Program-made: the position numbers and the translations under genes | Notes under the pieces: model-generated | Told to the model about the DNA's origin: nothing | The model's database searches: none | The model's input: only the letters and a program-made list of their open reading frames with translations | Shown here: one piece after another, positions 35,116 to 47,135 of the stretch | Layout: the number at the start of each line of letters is the position of its first letter | How positions within the stretch are numbered: position 1 is the first letter of the stretch | DNA from: Rhodamnia argentea | Lineage: Eukaryota; Streptophyta; Magnoliopsida; Myrtales; Myrtaceae | NCBI RefSeq assembly: GCF_020921035.1 | Contig: NC_063155.1 | Coordinates: 25,971,294 to 26,035,293, forward strand | Length of the DNA stretch: 64,000 nt | Direction of reading: 5' to 3'

Positions 35116-36242
35116 TTTCCAAAAAGCATTGTGCTTTATCACGAAATTCTCCCCTAAACAAATGCACTCTAAGATAACGAAAAAGAAGGACGTATAAAAT
35201 ATGGAATTATGATTTCCAAATTAGCGTGCAACAATAGGAATGAGGAAGTGCTACCAATCTAGCCACACTTAGTAACCCAATGGTAATCCCTAATCATCGC
35301 GACTGCTTCTTTAAATCTATGGAGTTGCCTTGGTAGTTAAAGATATAATACGCATTACCTGTGCAGATTAGGAGGAAAAATTATTCACTTAGTGCTAAAC
35401 TTATTGTATGGATATCAATTTGATGAATTTTTCAATTTTACCGATTTATGATGCATTTGTTTGACGAAAATTTTCATGACAAAAGATAAAACTTTCTAGG
35501 AAATAAATTTTTAGGAAAATTATTAGTTTTCCTTTTTCTGGTGATATTTGATTGAAAACGTCTTCTATTTTTTGGATCTGATTTGGAGGATGATTTCAAT
35601 CTCATGACTTTAGCTCAAGTAAAAAAAAAATTATGAATTTTTAAATCTAGTATATGTTTGATTTTGTTTGTATTTATTTATTATACTATTATTTCTTTTT
35701 TATTTTATTTTTTCTTCTTCTTTTGCCAATCACCTAGCCTTGGCAGCTAGCCACACGAGGTCGAGAAAGTAGTGAAACAGACTCGCACGAGTATACATGT
35801 TCTTTAATAATAATCAGTCTTATACACGACTGATGTTAGTGGTAAAAAAATAGCTTGGGATAAATTTGTTACGAGTATACCAATTTTAGATTTTTAGTGG
35901 TAAAAAAATAGTTTGGAATAAATTTATTATAGGTGTAGCGGTTTGAAGTTTTTCGTGGTATTAATCCTCATAAATAAAACGATTGTGACCACTATCGCAA
36001 TAAAAGAGTTTACACCCATCGACATGCGTGTTTGGAGTTGGTTTTGCAAATTAAATCTTTCGACCGGGATGATATAATAAAAACGTTATTATTATACGTT
36101 GCTCTGGCAGTGAGGAAAAATCAACAAAATAGAAAAACCTACCGCCCTCAACAGAATTCTCATCCCGAGATTGTTTCAACAGACCATTGAAATTAAAGTG
36201 ATATTCATTAAAGTGAAAAAGTAAAATATACTCGTAAAATTA
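35116..36242. other. Intergenic, repeat fragments
   Basis: AT-rich. The part 35845-35970 is a fragment of the 'gggttaat' MITE family, with 'agtggtaaaaaaatagtttggaataaattta' occurring twice. No gene is supported. Confidence 0.45.
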
Positions 36243-36921
36243 GAGAAAAATTCAAAAAATGGCCTAAAGTCCTCTTATTTTTTTAAATAAAGACCTAAAG
36301 TGAACTTTGTTTCAAATAAGGGCCCAAAGGGATATAGTATATTTCAATTAAGGGCCCGAAATAGTCATAATATTTCAAAAAAGGATATGACCTAAAGGGT
36401 GTTTTCGTCATTTCACATTTTAATTAATTTATTTTTTCCTAATTAAAAAAAAAGCCCACACACAAGCCGGAGGGCTGGTCACCGGCCCACTGCTGGTGGG
36501 GGGTCGACGAGGGCAGCGAAGGCTAGCAAGGGCCTTTGGCCCTCGCCGAGGCACCGACGACCCGAGCCTTTGCTTGCCCCGCCTATCGCCCTCCAGTGGT
36601 GGTCACAAGTGGGAGGGCTGCCCCTCCAGACTGTGTACGTCCATTTTTTCTTTTTTTAATTTTTGAGAAAACAGATAAAAAATTTATAATAAAAAAGAAA
36701 AAAATTAAATAAGTAAAAAGACTAAAATGTCCCCGAAATTAGTCTTTTTTTGAGATTTTATGATCATTTCAAGCCCTTATTTGAAATAATATTCATTTCA
36801 GGCCATTATTTGAGAAAATGATGACATTTCAGTCTCTTATTTGAAATACGGTTCATTGTGGGTTTTTATTTGAGAAAATATAAGGACTTCAGGTTTTTTT
36901 TTGAATTTTTCCTTAAAATTA
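36235..36921. mobile_element. MITE-like element with 8-bp TSD and GC-rich core
   Basis: The element is 36243-36913 (671 bp), with TIRs starting 'gagaaaaattcaaaaaatggcctaaagtcct' and, in reverse complement, 'aggaaaaattcaaaaaaaaacctgaagtcct'. The 8-mer TAAAATTA flanks it at 36235-36242 and 36914-36921. Arms are built of repeated 'cttatttgaaataa.g' units, and the core at 36460-36640 is GC-rich ('gagggctg', 'gccctcgccgagg'). It lies directly against the leader of the downstream eEF1B gene. Confidence 0.75.
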
Positions 36922-36939
36922 TCCTCGTACCTTTTTATT

Positions 36940-37585
36940 TATTTATTTTTATCCTCGTACCTTCTTAGCCCTTCTTTGCTTCCCTTGAGGCAAACCCTAA
37001 TCTACATAACTTCACCTCCTCGCCCGCGCACCAAGTCCCTCGCCTCCTCACCCAAGCACCAAGTCCCAGCAGCCTCGCCTGCTTCTTCAGGTAATCATCT
37101 CTCTGCAATGTAGGTGGTTTCTCGATATTTCTCCTCTTTCTTTTTTCTGGGAACGTCGCAATCGGATCGTTTTTTCTGCTTTTCCTGCAATCTTCCGTCG
37201 TTTGTAGATTCAAGAAGTTAAGTGATACGAGTCTTATTTGACGATAAAGGTCGTTGATTTATCGAGTATATGAATCGACGATGGTGACTGATAACGCATT
37301 TAGGAGTTGACAAGATCTGACTGCGGACTAGATTTAAAAAGGGCATCTTTCTTCTGTTTGATTCATGATGCTGGTGTTCTCGAAGAAGTGGGCGGGCAAA
37401 GTTAATTTATGTGGTAGTTATCATTGAGGGAGGGAAATCTGTGTTGAGAATTCAGTTCCACTTGTTTATGATTTGGGCATTAGGGTGGTAATTCAAAGAA
37501 GCATCTTGTTCATGTTCAGTGCTAACTGCTTATAATCTTCTCACGTGCGTGTGCAGATTATAAAGAATCTCTCTCCGGGAAAGCA
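36940..37585 (+). promoter_or_regulatory. 5'UTR of the eEF1B gene, with leader intron
   Basis: The leader exon ends CTTCTTCAG|GTAATC, so the UTR intron starts at 37091. The acceptor is GTGCAG at 37551-37556, and the second exon reaches the ATG at 37586. The leader is C/T-rich and contains 'aaaccctaa', the telo-box-like word common in plant translation-machinery genes. The end of the MITE is only about 60-100 bp upstream, so the element may form part of the promoter. Confidence 0.65.
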
Positions 37586-39478
37586 ATGGCAGTTGCATTT
37601 TATGACCTTGGCTTGGCATCAGGACTGAAGAAGCTCGATGAATACCTCCTCACACGTAGCTACATAACTGGGTTAGTATTTGATCTTCTCCGTCATCTTT
37701 GCGAATAAGAAAACAATAGATGAGTTCAAGTGCAGATGTTTTTCCTGTGTCTTGCTATGTCAGGTACCAAGCTTCAAAGGATGACGTCACCGTGCATGCA
37801 GCACTTCCGAAGGCCCCGTCATCTGAATTTGTCAATGTATCTAGGTGGTATAACCACATTGAGGCTCTATTGAGGATTTCGTAAGTTCTGGTGACACCTT
37901 AATTTTTTTTTCATCTTGACTTCATCACTCAAGGCATATGACTGAGCATTGAGCATCTACTTGTTAGTTCTAAGTTGGTTCTTTTTTTCCCTTCCTTAAT
38001 AAAGTTTAACACTTTACCCATGCCAGTGGTGTTTCTGAAGAGGGGTGTGGTGTTATTGTTGAGGGTTTGGCTCCAATCACTGAGGAGGCAGTGGCAACTC
38101 CCCCTGTTTGTGACACAAAGGCAAGCTTCTGTTTTTTTTTTTTTTTGGGGGGGTGTGCAGTTTGATAGATGCTTTATTACTGTTTTTGTTCTTCTGTTGA
38201 AAGATTTACTTTAAAAACAGAAGTTCGATGGGATTATGTTCTTTAAAGCATGATTGTGAAACCTAAATACAGGACCTTACCATAATATAAACTTGCTTAT
38301 TGCAGTCTGCAGCTGCAGAGGATGATGATGATGATGATGTGGATTTGTTTGGTGAAGAGACTGAAGAGGAGAAGAAGGCTGCTGAGGAACGTGCAGCTGC
38401 CGTCAAGGCATCTGGAAAGAAGAAAGAATGTGAGTACTTTATATACACATAGGAGAGAATGATTCAAAGCTCAGCGTTTGTTTCCTTTGGCATCTGGATT
38501 AGTCAAGTTGCTTTGGCATTGTTGTATATCAGGAAAAAAACCGGTTTCTGATGTGAAGTTACAGTAGAAAAATCATGTTGTCTTGTGGGAAATCTATGCA
38601 ATTGTCTCGATGGAGGCTGTCCATGGCTTGCTCCAGTTATCTATTATATTTTTAATTCACAAAAAATAGCCTAATTCGTATGATGCCTGCAATTTGGTCC
38701 GCACCGAAGCACTAAGGACTGTTCGCTTGATCTACCATATGCTTTAGAAAATTGAGTCCATGACAATAAACAGAGATCCTAATATTCAATACTTATTTTC
38801 AGCGGGAAAGTCGTCGGTGCTGTTGGATGTGAAGCCATGGGATGATGAGACTAACATGCAAAAGCTTGAGGAAGCAGTAAGAAGTGTCCAAATGGAAGGG
38901 TTGCTTTGGGGAGCATGTACGTTCTGTTCCCTTTGTTTGTCCTTGGCTTTAATTAATCGCACTAGGTCCTTTTGTCCATTTAGATAGGATGAGTTTTTCT
39001 TGCATGATTATGAAACATTATTTACAATTTTGGTATGTACTTGTTACTTTTGAAACAACACGTATTTTAGGGATGTGAAAAACATATGTTTTCCTCTTGT
39101 TATTGAATGTTTGGTGCTGCCACCTTGAAGAACCTGCTCTCTGATATAAATATTTAATGTCACACAGCCAAGCTCGTACCTGTGGGCTATGGTATAAAGA
39201 AAATGCAAATTATGATGACCATTGTGGACGATTTGGTTTCGGTCGACACTCTCATTGAGGACCATCTTACGGTTGAGCCGGTGAATGAATATGTCCAGAG
39301 CTGCGACATTGTTGCTTTCAACAAAATATGTAAGAACATTCTCTGTCCGATTATTTGCTATTCTCATTTGTTAAATTGTTATACATCATTTTGGAGCTGA
39401 TAGGTGCTTACATCTTATTTAGTATATTTCTGCTTTGGGGCATCTGTCTAAAGTCTTTTTTTTTTATTTGTTGCAGAA
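37586..39478 (+). CDS. Translation elongation factor eEF1B beta-type subunit (EF-1-beta)
   Basis: Seven coding exons: 37586-37671, 37764-37880, 38027-38120, 38306-38429, 38803-38916, 39168-39329 and 39477-39478, giving 232 aa. The N-terminus has the GST-C-like segment ([35 protein letters not shown]). An acidic linker follows ([19 protein letters not shown]), then the C-terminal GEF domain ([51 protein letters not shown]). It exchanges GDP for GTP on eEF1A in the cytosol. Two oddities: intron 3 uses a GC donor (AAG|GCAAGC at 38121), and the stop TAA is split, with T the last base of exon 6 (39329) and AA the first two of exon 7. The C-terminal residues FNKI are the usual plant end, which supports this reading. 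The frames are intact. Confidence 0.92.
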
Positions 39479-39670
39479 CTTACGTGATGTTTTGAGGTTG
39501 TGCCGGCGTGGCTTCTTGTTGACTTTGCAGCTGATATTTGGTGTCTTATCTCCCTGAATTCTATGCAGAACTAGATGCAAGAGACGTATTTGTATCTTCG
39601 TGATGTTACAATTTTTGACTTGATCTTTTAATTCTTTCGATGTCAAGTGCAATACATTATTTGCTGCGGA

Positions 39671-39676
39671 AATAAA
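39671..39676 (+). terminator. Poly(A) signal AATAAA of the eEF1B gene
   Basis: A canonical AATAAA about 190 bp after the split stop codon, within AT-rich 3'UTR sequence. Confidence 0.5.
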
Positions 39677-39679
39677 GTT

Positions 39680-41235
39680 TTTGATTGAATCTCTGAGGCT
39701 ACATGATGGGTTTGCTTCCTTTTTCCTTTCCGGAACTTAGCTGTACATATTGAACCCGGGATCTGTCACAGGATTGTGCTCCTTGAGGTAGATTGATATC
39801 ATATGCTTCAAGTTGATCGAGGCTTGCGTGTGTCATATTTTCGCTAGTCAAGACAATCATTTATTCTTATAGTAACTTCCCTTCTCAAATCTTGATTCTT
39901 AGTAAAATGGCTGGTTTTACTTCTATACGAGTGCGGTGACTGCAGCTGTCCCTCTGGATTCTCTGTCGAACTTTTTTGGTGTAAGGAGAAAAATATCAAA
40001 CGAATCAACCGTTCTATAATGATTGAAAACTACTCCAAGTAGAGATGGCGTCTGCAAGAGATTAGTGTTATCCAGTTTAACTTGGACAATTGGCATATAG
40101 ATTCATTCACCATTTGATATGCTTGATTTTCCATCGTTTGTTTCCAGCTATGATTTAAAGCAACAAGTGATTTGTCTCACCGTTTTGTATCCGAATGAAA
40201 ACCAGGAAATTTCAAGGGTTCATAGCAATTCCTGTCATGCTTCCACAAGGGGCACTCTTTCTCATTTTTCCATTTTAGTTTGGTGAAGATGGTCAAGTGA
40301 ATAAGCATGAAATCTGTCGTTTGATTGTCCAATAAACCTGTTACTTCAACAGACTAGAGATGTCATTCTCTTTGAAATTCCAAGTCATGTAGACTAAGCA
40401 GTCATGCCAATAGATGTTATTATTTCTTTTTTATCTAGAATATTTATCCTGAATTTTCTCTTGTCTAGACCTCTAAAGAGTCTGCTTATAAGCGATGGGT
40501 TACCTCAAGGATTGCTCAAGATTTTGATGATTGATGCTGCGATTCTTGGGTTCTGTTCTTTTTATCGAGTTAGTCAGACTGACTGATTGGTATCAACATG
40601 AGTAACGAGTAACGCTACACATATCAATACTGATCTACTAAACTGGATATGGATACGTACATGCACATAGGATGCGGAATTGAGTTCACAGCATTGGCGA
40701 TTCTCTTGGTCACAAGACTGACTGTGCAAAGCACCCCACCTTGAAAATAAATGCAAGTTCAAAAAACATGGAAGAAGATTGGAAGAAGAGGGGGTCAAGC
40801 ATTTCATGCTGCTCGTGAAATGAGGGAGTCGCTCGTAAAACCCTGATCGACTCCGTGGACCGGAAAAGACAAAGGTGAAGAAACGTTGACCAAAGAGGCA
40901 GGTGGGAGGAGGAGCCTGGCCGAGTTGCCAAGGTCCTGCTGCTCACGACCCAGTCTTGCTATGAAACCCCGAACCGAAACATCTATTTACAGATCATTTG
41001 TGAGTGATATGATGCGTACGTTTCTTCTGTTGAAATGGAGAAATCCATTAAATTTGAGTGGGGAAAGTTGATGATGGATTGACTTTCAGACGATTGGACC
41101 CATCGTGCCTCTGTTCTTTGGGGCGTAAGAGGTTGGGCTCGTTACCAGTGCTCTCGCGAAAGCAACTCAACGGAGCGCACGTAAATTTTGTCACCACACA
41201 TACAAAAATAAAATTTGGTGCGTCATAGCCAACCG
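39680..41235. other. Intergenic between eEF1B and tRNA
   Basis: No gene or bounded repeat is recognised. The short frames here have no domain. Confidence 0.45.
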
Positions 41236-41309
41236 GCTCTCGTAGCTCAGTTGGTTAGAGCACCCGTTTAGTAAGCGGGAGGTCTTGAGTTCGACTCTCA
41301 ACGAGAGCA
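41236..41309 (+). tRNA. tRNA-Thr (anticodon AGT)
   Basis: The cloverleaf is complete. The acceptor GCTCTCG pairs with CGAGAGC, with discriminator A. The D-arm is GCTC AGTTGGTTA GAGC. The anticodon stem CCCGT/GCGGG closes the loop TTAGTAA with AGT at positions 34-36. The variable loop is AGGTC, and the T-arm TTGAG-TTCGACT-CTCAA fits the B-box consensus. There is no intron. A34 would be read as inosine for ACU/ACC codons. It is nuclear type, with no neighbouring tRNAs. Confidence 0.95.
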
Positions 41310-41585
41310 ATTTGTCATTACTTTGTTTCCGAATTTTTGTGATTTTCTTGACTTTTTCGTTAGAATCCATTCAAAGTCCCGGTCTATCATTTGCTCTTTT
41401 ACTTCTTCCTCCGTGGCGGCCAACGAGGTGGACCCGATTGAGGAAAAAGGAAAGCAAAGAAAAATATAAAAAAAAAATTTACCTATGTCAATGATGCCGG
41501 CCTAGAATAACATGTATTATTACAATTTCCTACTTGCATAGGATTATACTTCAATAATGGCTTTGCCTAAGAGCTGATCTCTCAT

Positions 41586-42075
41586 GGAAAAATTATCAAA
41601 AAAGTCCTAAATTTATTGTAATTGTGTCAATTTAGTCCTAAATTTTTTTAAGAATAAGTGCACCGGAAATCCTAAAACTTGTCATGTAAGTATAAATAAG
41701 TCCTAAGACTTTCAAAAAGTTCAATCAAGTTTTAAAACTTGTCACGAAAGTGCATTCGAATTCTAAAATTTTCAAAAAGTCCAACTAGTAAAAAGACTTG
41801 ATTAAATTAATATAACAAATTTTAGGACTTTATTGCACTTTTTGAAAGTTTTAAGACTCGAGTGCGCTCTTATGACAAGTTTTAAGACTTAATTACGCTT
41901 TCTGAAACTTTTAGGACTCAAATGCACTTTCGTGACAAGTTTTAGGACTTCCATTGTACTTTTTTCATTTTATATATTTTGCCAAGTGAGTCTATCCGGC
42001 TAATTTTGATCGGAAATTGATGACATGGACATCGACTATCCTGCGTGGTATTGCTGACGCTCACGTGATTTTTTT
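41586..42075. repeat. Rearranged MITE-like repeat (relative of 25591-26287)
   Basis: Starts 'ggaaaaattatcaaaaaagtcctaaatttattgtaattgtgtcaattt' and contains the core phrase 'ccggctaattttgatcggaaattgatgacatgg'. The interior (41640-41960) has several inverted and direct 'ttttaggactt / aagtcctaaaa' units. The right arm is missing or scrambled. Confidence 0.55.
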
Positions 42076-42079
42076 TTAT

Positions 42080-43220
42080 TTTCTTTTATCATTTTTTAAT
42101 TTGTTTTATGGCCATTGGGTGCGGGCCTACGATCTCTCACTAGTCTTAAGAATAGAAAAAGGAAAATAATTCGGCGGATCTTGGGTTTTATCATCCAATC
42201 TCCCAAAAATTATAACATGATAGATGATAGACTTGTTATCAGTTACATCAGTGTTTAACCCAAATTTAAGAATCTTAGTCAGACACGCAAGCTGACTAGA
42301 TAGACACCAAAAAAAAGTACATAACATTCATTAGTATCACAAAGCAGCACCATAACTTCAATACTAATGAATTCAGAATTGGAAATCTGGTTTGAATCTG
42401 AGTCATGCGTCGCGACATCACATTCAGGAACCAACCGGGGCGACTCGATTGTTAATTTTTGTTCGTGGTTTCAATGTGCCTCGATTGCTGAAGTCCGCGT
42501 TCTAGCGATGGTCCTGATTGGCCACATGAAATGGGTGACTCTAACTAGGTATCCTAAAGTACAATGTCGATAGGTAGGTTGGTATCATTTGCTTAGGACT
42601 TGGATGGTCCATAATCTATTAAACCATGAAATATATCGTAATTGTCTACAAATGTTTCACGAATTCAAACGCGTAGACGCCCTTTAGGGTCGAGATCGCA
42701 GGGCGTAGTAGGGGAGGTTGGGTGTCGGAGTTTATGTGAGATCGATACATCGTGGGTCAATCTTGTAAAAATGCAAGAATAGATTATTGCTTACTCCAAT
42801 TACATGCCCCCAAATACACTTGAACAATTGAATTTAATGAAATCCTTCGTACTTAAACGTTGGTTGATCTTGGTTAAATCCCTCTTTGGCCAAAAAAAAA
42901 AAACAAAAAAACTCAAGGAAAAGGGCGACCTTATTTCCACCCCCGGGGTTGGTTAATACATTACTTTTTTCTTGTTAACTTACCCAAATAATCTTCTCTC
43001 TCTCATCAATTTGTTATTTTTTTAATCTGGTTAATCCATAAAACTGCATTTATTTCTGTCATCTCTCTCATTAATTTCGCGATACAAATATTCAATTACA
43101 GTCCTCAATATACAAATTTACCACATCTCATTATCTTCTCAGTTTTAATTTCGTTACATTATTAGTTCCAAATGGAGTAAGAAAAGCATAAAACGAAAAA
43201 AGAAGGCAAGCATTAATCTT
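42080..43220. other. Intergenic, no gene recognised
   Basis: AT-rich, with one longer plus-strand frame (42367-42573) that has no domain or splice support. A homopolymer A run is at about 42893-42911. Confidence 0.45.
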
Positions 43221-43222
43221 AA

Positions 43223-43565
43223 ATCAAGAGTGGACCCCAAATTTGTCCTCAATAAATGTTGTTTGAGTGGAGTATGATAGTTTAATCTCTAGCAAAATTG
43301 AAACAAAAGAAACGGAAGAAAAAAAGGTAAGTGAAAAAAAAAAAATCTTAAATCAAGAATGAGACCCATTAGGGATAACATAATCAATTCAATGTACATC
43401 AAGAGTGGACCAAAATTTGACCTCAGTAAATGTTGTTTGAGAGGAGCATGATAGTTTTGTCTCTAGCAAAATTGAAATGAGAGAAACCGAGGAAAAAAAG
43501 ATGGGAAAAAAAATCTTAAATCAAGAATGAGACCCATTAGGGATAACGTAATCAATTCAATATAA
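43223..43565 (+). repeat. Tandem duplication, about 170-175-bp unit x2
   Basis: 'atcaagagtggacc' starts copies at 43223 and 43398, and 'aatcttaaatcaagaatgagacccattagggataac' recurs at about 43344 and 43512. The copies are highly similar, with small indels in A runs. Non-coding. Confidence 0.85.
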
Positions 43566-44626
43566 AAGGGGGGAGTCAGAAGCTAATAAATGAGTGAAAA
43601 TAGCGCAAGCCAAGTAAACAACGAAAAGAAGACTCAATGGATTGAAAATGATCGGTTTGAAAATTTGGTATCAATCGGTTGTATTTGAATTTAATACCTT
43701 CTGAATTCAACGGGACGGGGAACCCAAAATCGACGAAAGATAGCGATAATGTGGTCAATTCAATGGTTCCATGTTCACCGTCTTTCAAGCGCAAGAAAAG
43801 GTAAAAAAACAAAAAGAACAAAGAATTAGGATCAGAGTCAAACAAGAAGCAAACGTGATAAATATTCATTAAAATAAATTACGTGGACATCTGCTCTAGA
43901 ATCTGTCGATCCAGGGCAATAAGATATTTGGGGAAACAAACTTGTGGGGAAGGCCGGTTAACGTCCATTAAATAAAAGAAGATCCTCGTATTAGGTGTCT
44001 GTCGATTAAGAAAGCTCGCTTAATCAAACTATATTTCGTGTTCCTCTTCTCCCTAAATGCAGCCTCCGCCTGGTCTTTTTGGCTTTTGTGGGAAGATGAG
44101 TTGCCCGCGTGTCTCAAGCCAATAGAGCGGTGACTGATAAAGGAAAATTGTCAAATCAATCGTGAAGCTATTATACGAACGTCGATTCAATTTTCAACTT
44201 CTTAATTTTGCTATGCGAAATTCCGAAATCCTATGTGGTTTTTCGTCGAAAATCGATGATGCAGCGGTCCGGTCATCATCGGCGATCCTTCGTGACCGGA
44301 TCATTGCAAGAGCGATTTCTAGCGAAGATTAATCTAAAGAATTAAATTTGAATTTCGCTTACGGGTTTTGAAATAATATTCGTAAAATTGAGATGTTTAT
44401 GACTGAATTGACATATTTATAATAGGTTTAGGACTAATTGGATATTTTTTCCCTTGTAATAATTACATCAACCCCAAGGGCAGTTCTAAAAAAATTTAAG
44501 GTGTTGTTAACATGTGTATTAAGACCTATATGCGAAAATATTTGATTTTCAAATTATAAATTTTACATGTCACGAGCATGATAAATGCGTAGTGCAATAT
44601 AACCTTATTTGATGACTTAAAAAAAA
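43566..44626. other. Intergenic, no gene recognised
   Basis: No supported gene. The 97-codon minus-strand frame at 43576-43869 has no recognised domain. Confidence 0.4.
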
Positions 44627-45247
44627 AACATTTCATTAACTTTCTCGAAATACAAAAGAAAAATATCATTGTTCAATTGCAAACAAAGACAGATTCCATG
44701 CAACTTCAAAACAAAATAAGCTCCAAATAACAAGAGGAATTGTCGGAATAAGGTTATGGGCTGCACGCTCAAAGAGCACACCGTGATTTCTTCACACCAA
44801 AATCATCACATGATCAACGAATCCGTTTTCAATAATGAGCACACACCGAGATCTCCATTTATTGCTACGGTTTTGCCTTTTGGCTGTGTGCAACTAGGTT
44901 TGGCGTCCCGAAAACCACCACCAAATAGAGTAAAAAGGTTAAATGAGCACAGATCCGACACTTGTGAGAGCGAAACATTCACGAAATTCTTCCAATCTCC
45001 TTCGAAATTGGACTTGTTCATCAACAAAATCCGAAAAAAGCGAAATCCCGAAAACATACAAGCAAAAAAACCCCAAATCTAAACCAGAATGGGATAGAAA
45101 TCTCTCTGAAAGTGGGAGAGAGAAGCTTCCAGATCTAGACTAAATCTGAAGAGAAAAGCTCCCAAAAAAGAGAAAAGTAAAAAAATAAAATAGAGAATCG
45201 AAATAGCCTAAGAAAAAAAGGGAGAAAAAGTAGAGATTTGGCTCAAA
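44627..45247. repeat. Dispersed repeat, copy 2
   Basis: Same family and orientation as 33702-34368, about 10.9 kb away. It starts with an A run followed by 'catttcattaactttctcgaaatacaaaag'. The frames on both strands are open for about 80-100 codons but without a recognisable domain. Confidence 0.65.
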
Positions 45248-46063
45248 CAAATTTTGAATTTTCAACCATACGATAGTTTTATAAAAGGAACAAAAAGGTG
45301 ATTTGTTAAACTAACCACATGAAAATTGTTGCTGACGGTTTGTATTACCCTAGCAATTGTCGGACAAATGAAAATAAGGAAGTTTTGCTAAGCATTTTGG
45401 GTTTAAATCTTTTACAATAGCAGGTAAATTTATATGGTAAATTTCTCACCTTTCGTAGTATGATTTATAAACAATCGAATATCTAAGTAGTGAGATGCGT
45501 CTCTTTCTTTCTTTCTTTTAATATCGCGCACGCACGACATAATTTATTGTATTCACCATGATGATCATGTTTGCTAGAATAGTGGACACATTTGTCGGCA
45601 CCCACGCTTATGATGATTTTGTCCAAATTTAACGTAACAATTACATAGACGCAATGAATGTGATCATGCCTAAAATCAGTAGCTACAAGTTATGACAAGC
45701 CGTGGATTATAAGCCGGTGTTGGTGGGCCCCATAAAAGAGAGGAGGGATGGCATGGATTGAGGGTTCACATACCGCGTTCTTATAAGAGGAAATAATATA
45801 AATGGTCCTTAGACTTTGGTCCGTTGTATAATATATTTCATGAACTTTTAATTTATTCAATATAATCATGGACTTTGGTCCAATTCAAATATCATCCTTG
45901 AAATTTGTTCGATATGGTCAATGAAATTTAGCCCAACGTGCTATGTTGTCTCCGAACTTTTAATTATTTAAGGAATAGAGTATTATAAGTCCCAAAACTT
46001 ATTGCGAATGAGCAACTGAATTCTAAAACTTTTAAAAAGTGCAATCAAGTCATAAAAATATAT

Positions 46064-46144
46064 CGCGAAAGTACATTTTTTTTTTGGTAAGGAAAATTTT
46101 TTTTTGGTAAGGAACGTCTATACGCGAAAGTACAATTGAGTCCT
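46064..46144 (-). repeat. Micro-insertion ...TTCCTTACC-poly(A) (double tail) with 12-bp TSD
   Basis: CGCGAAAGTACA is present at 46064-46075 and 46133-46144. Read on the minus strand, the insert is TATAGACGTTCCTTACC-A9, then TTTTCCTTACC-A10. The same TTACC-poly(A) end as at 33749 and 34942 appears twice in succession. Confidence 0.75.
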
Positions 46145-47100
46145 AAAATTTTCTAAAAGTGCAATGAAGTTGTCAAACTTGTCAAGTTGATGCAATTAAT
46201 CTCTTTGGTTCAATGTTCAATATAATTCATGGACTTTTAAATATATCTATATAGGCTATGGACTACATCGAACATTTACTAATAATTCATGGATCTTATT
46301 GAACAAATTAAAAGTTTGGGGCTAATATTGCACATTGTGTCATCAGGAAACGCATTGCACAAATTAAAAGTTCAAAATGATATTGGATGCGTTTGGTTCA
46401 GCTTTCTCATGGGGTTTTGGGCCTCTAAAGCCTTTTGGGGAAATGCCGGGGAGTTTGACAAGCTTTTTCGAGAGGGGTCAAATGCCAGCCTTGGGAAGGC
46501 AGCATCAGGCTTTCAACATTTTTGGAATGCTGAAGGTCACATTATTGAAAACCGGTGAGTTACATTTTTTGCATTCAAACCCTTACCAAAATTCCATTTT
46601 CACCCCTTCTTAAAAGTGAAACTCTAGATTCTTGCATTTCATATGCTTCTTCAAGGTGATCGGCAAAGGACCGGCGAAAGGCCGCCTGGAAAATTTTTTT
46701 AAAAAAAAAAAGAGAAATAAATAGAGAAATATGCAACCAAAAGCCATTTGTAAATTTTTTTTTTTGCCAAACACTATTCAACCCAAGGGCCAAAGCTGCA
46801 TCTTAAAAGATTTTTTATACCAAAACGCAATTTGCATCTCTTCAAAGTCACTTAGACCGAAGATATTTGTAACTACTCAAAGTTCATTTTCAATGCCGAA
46901 TCAAATTTCAATCACCGCAAAAATAAGAAATAATGCAAACAATTACCATCCCAAGATTTTTTCCTTGAAGTCGACGCAAACTCTCGTCCGCAAGTTTCCG
47001 GCGTCAGCTGGCCTCAGTTGACATGCGGCCTAACTCCTGAAAATTGCACTCCAACTGCAAAACGACAGACAACAAACAACATTATACATCTCCATTATTT

Positions 47101-47135
47101 TTATAATAATAATAATAATTATTATTATTATTATT
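47101..47135. repeat. (ATA)n/(TAT)n palindromic microsatellite
   Basis: A run of ATA units switches to TAT units, giving a perfect-looking hairpin arm of about 15 bp. It may be a mutable or cruciform-forming site. Confidence 0.8.

Noticed and set aside
42893-42911. A-run as another micro-retroposon
   Set aside because: No flanking direct repeat was found around it.
45790-46370. Possible MITE with 'catggacttt' arms
   Set aside because: The arms are too diverged to fix borders or a TSD.
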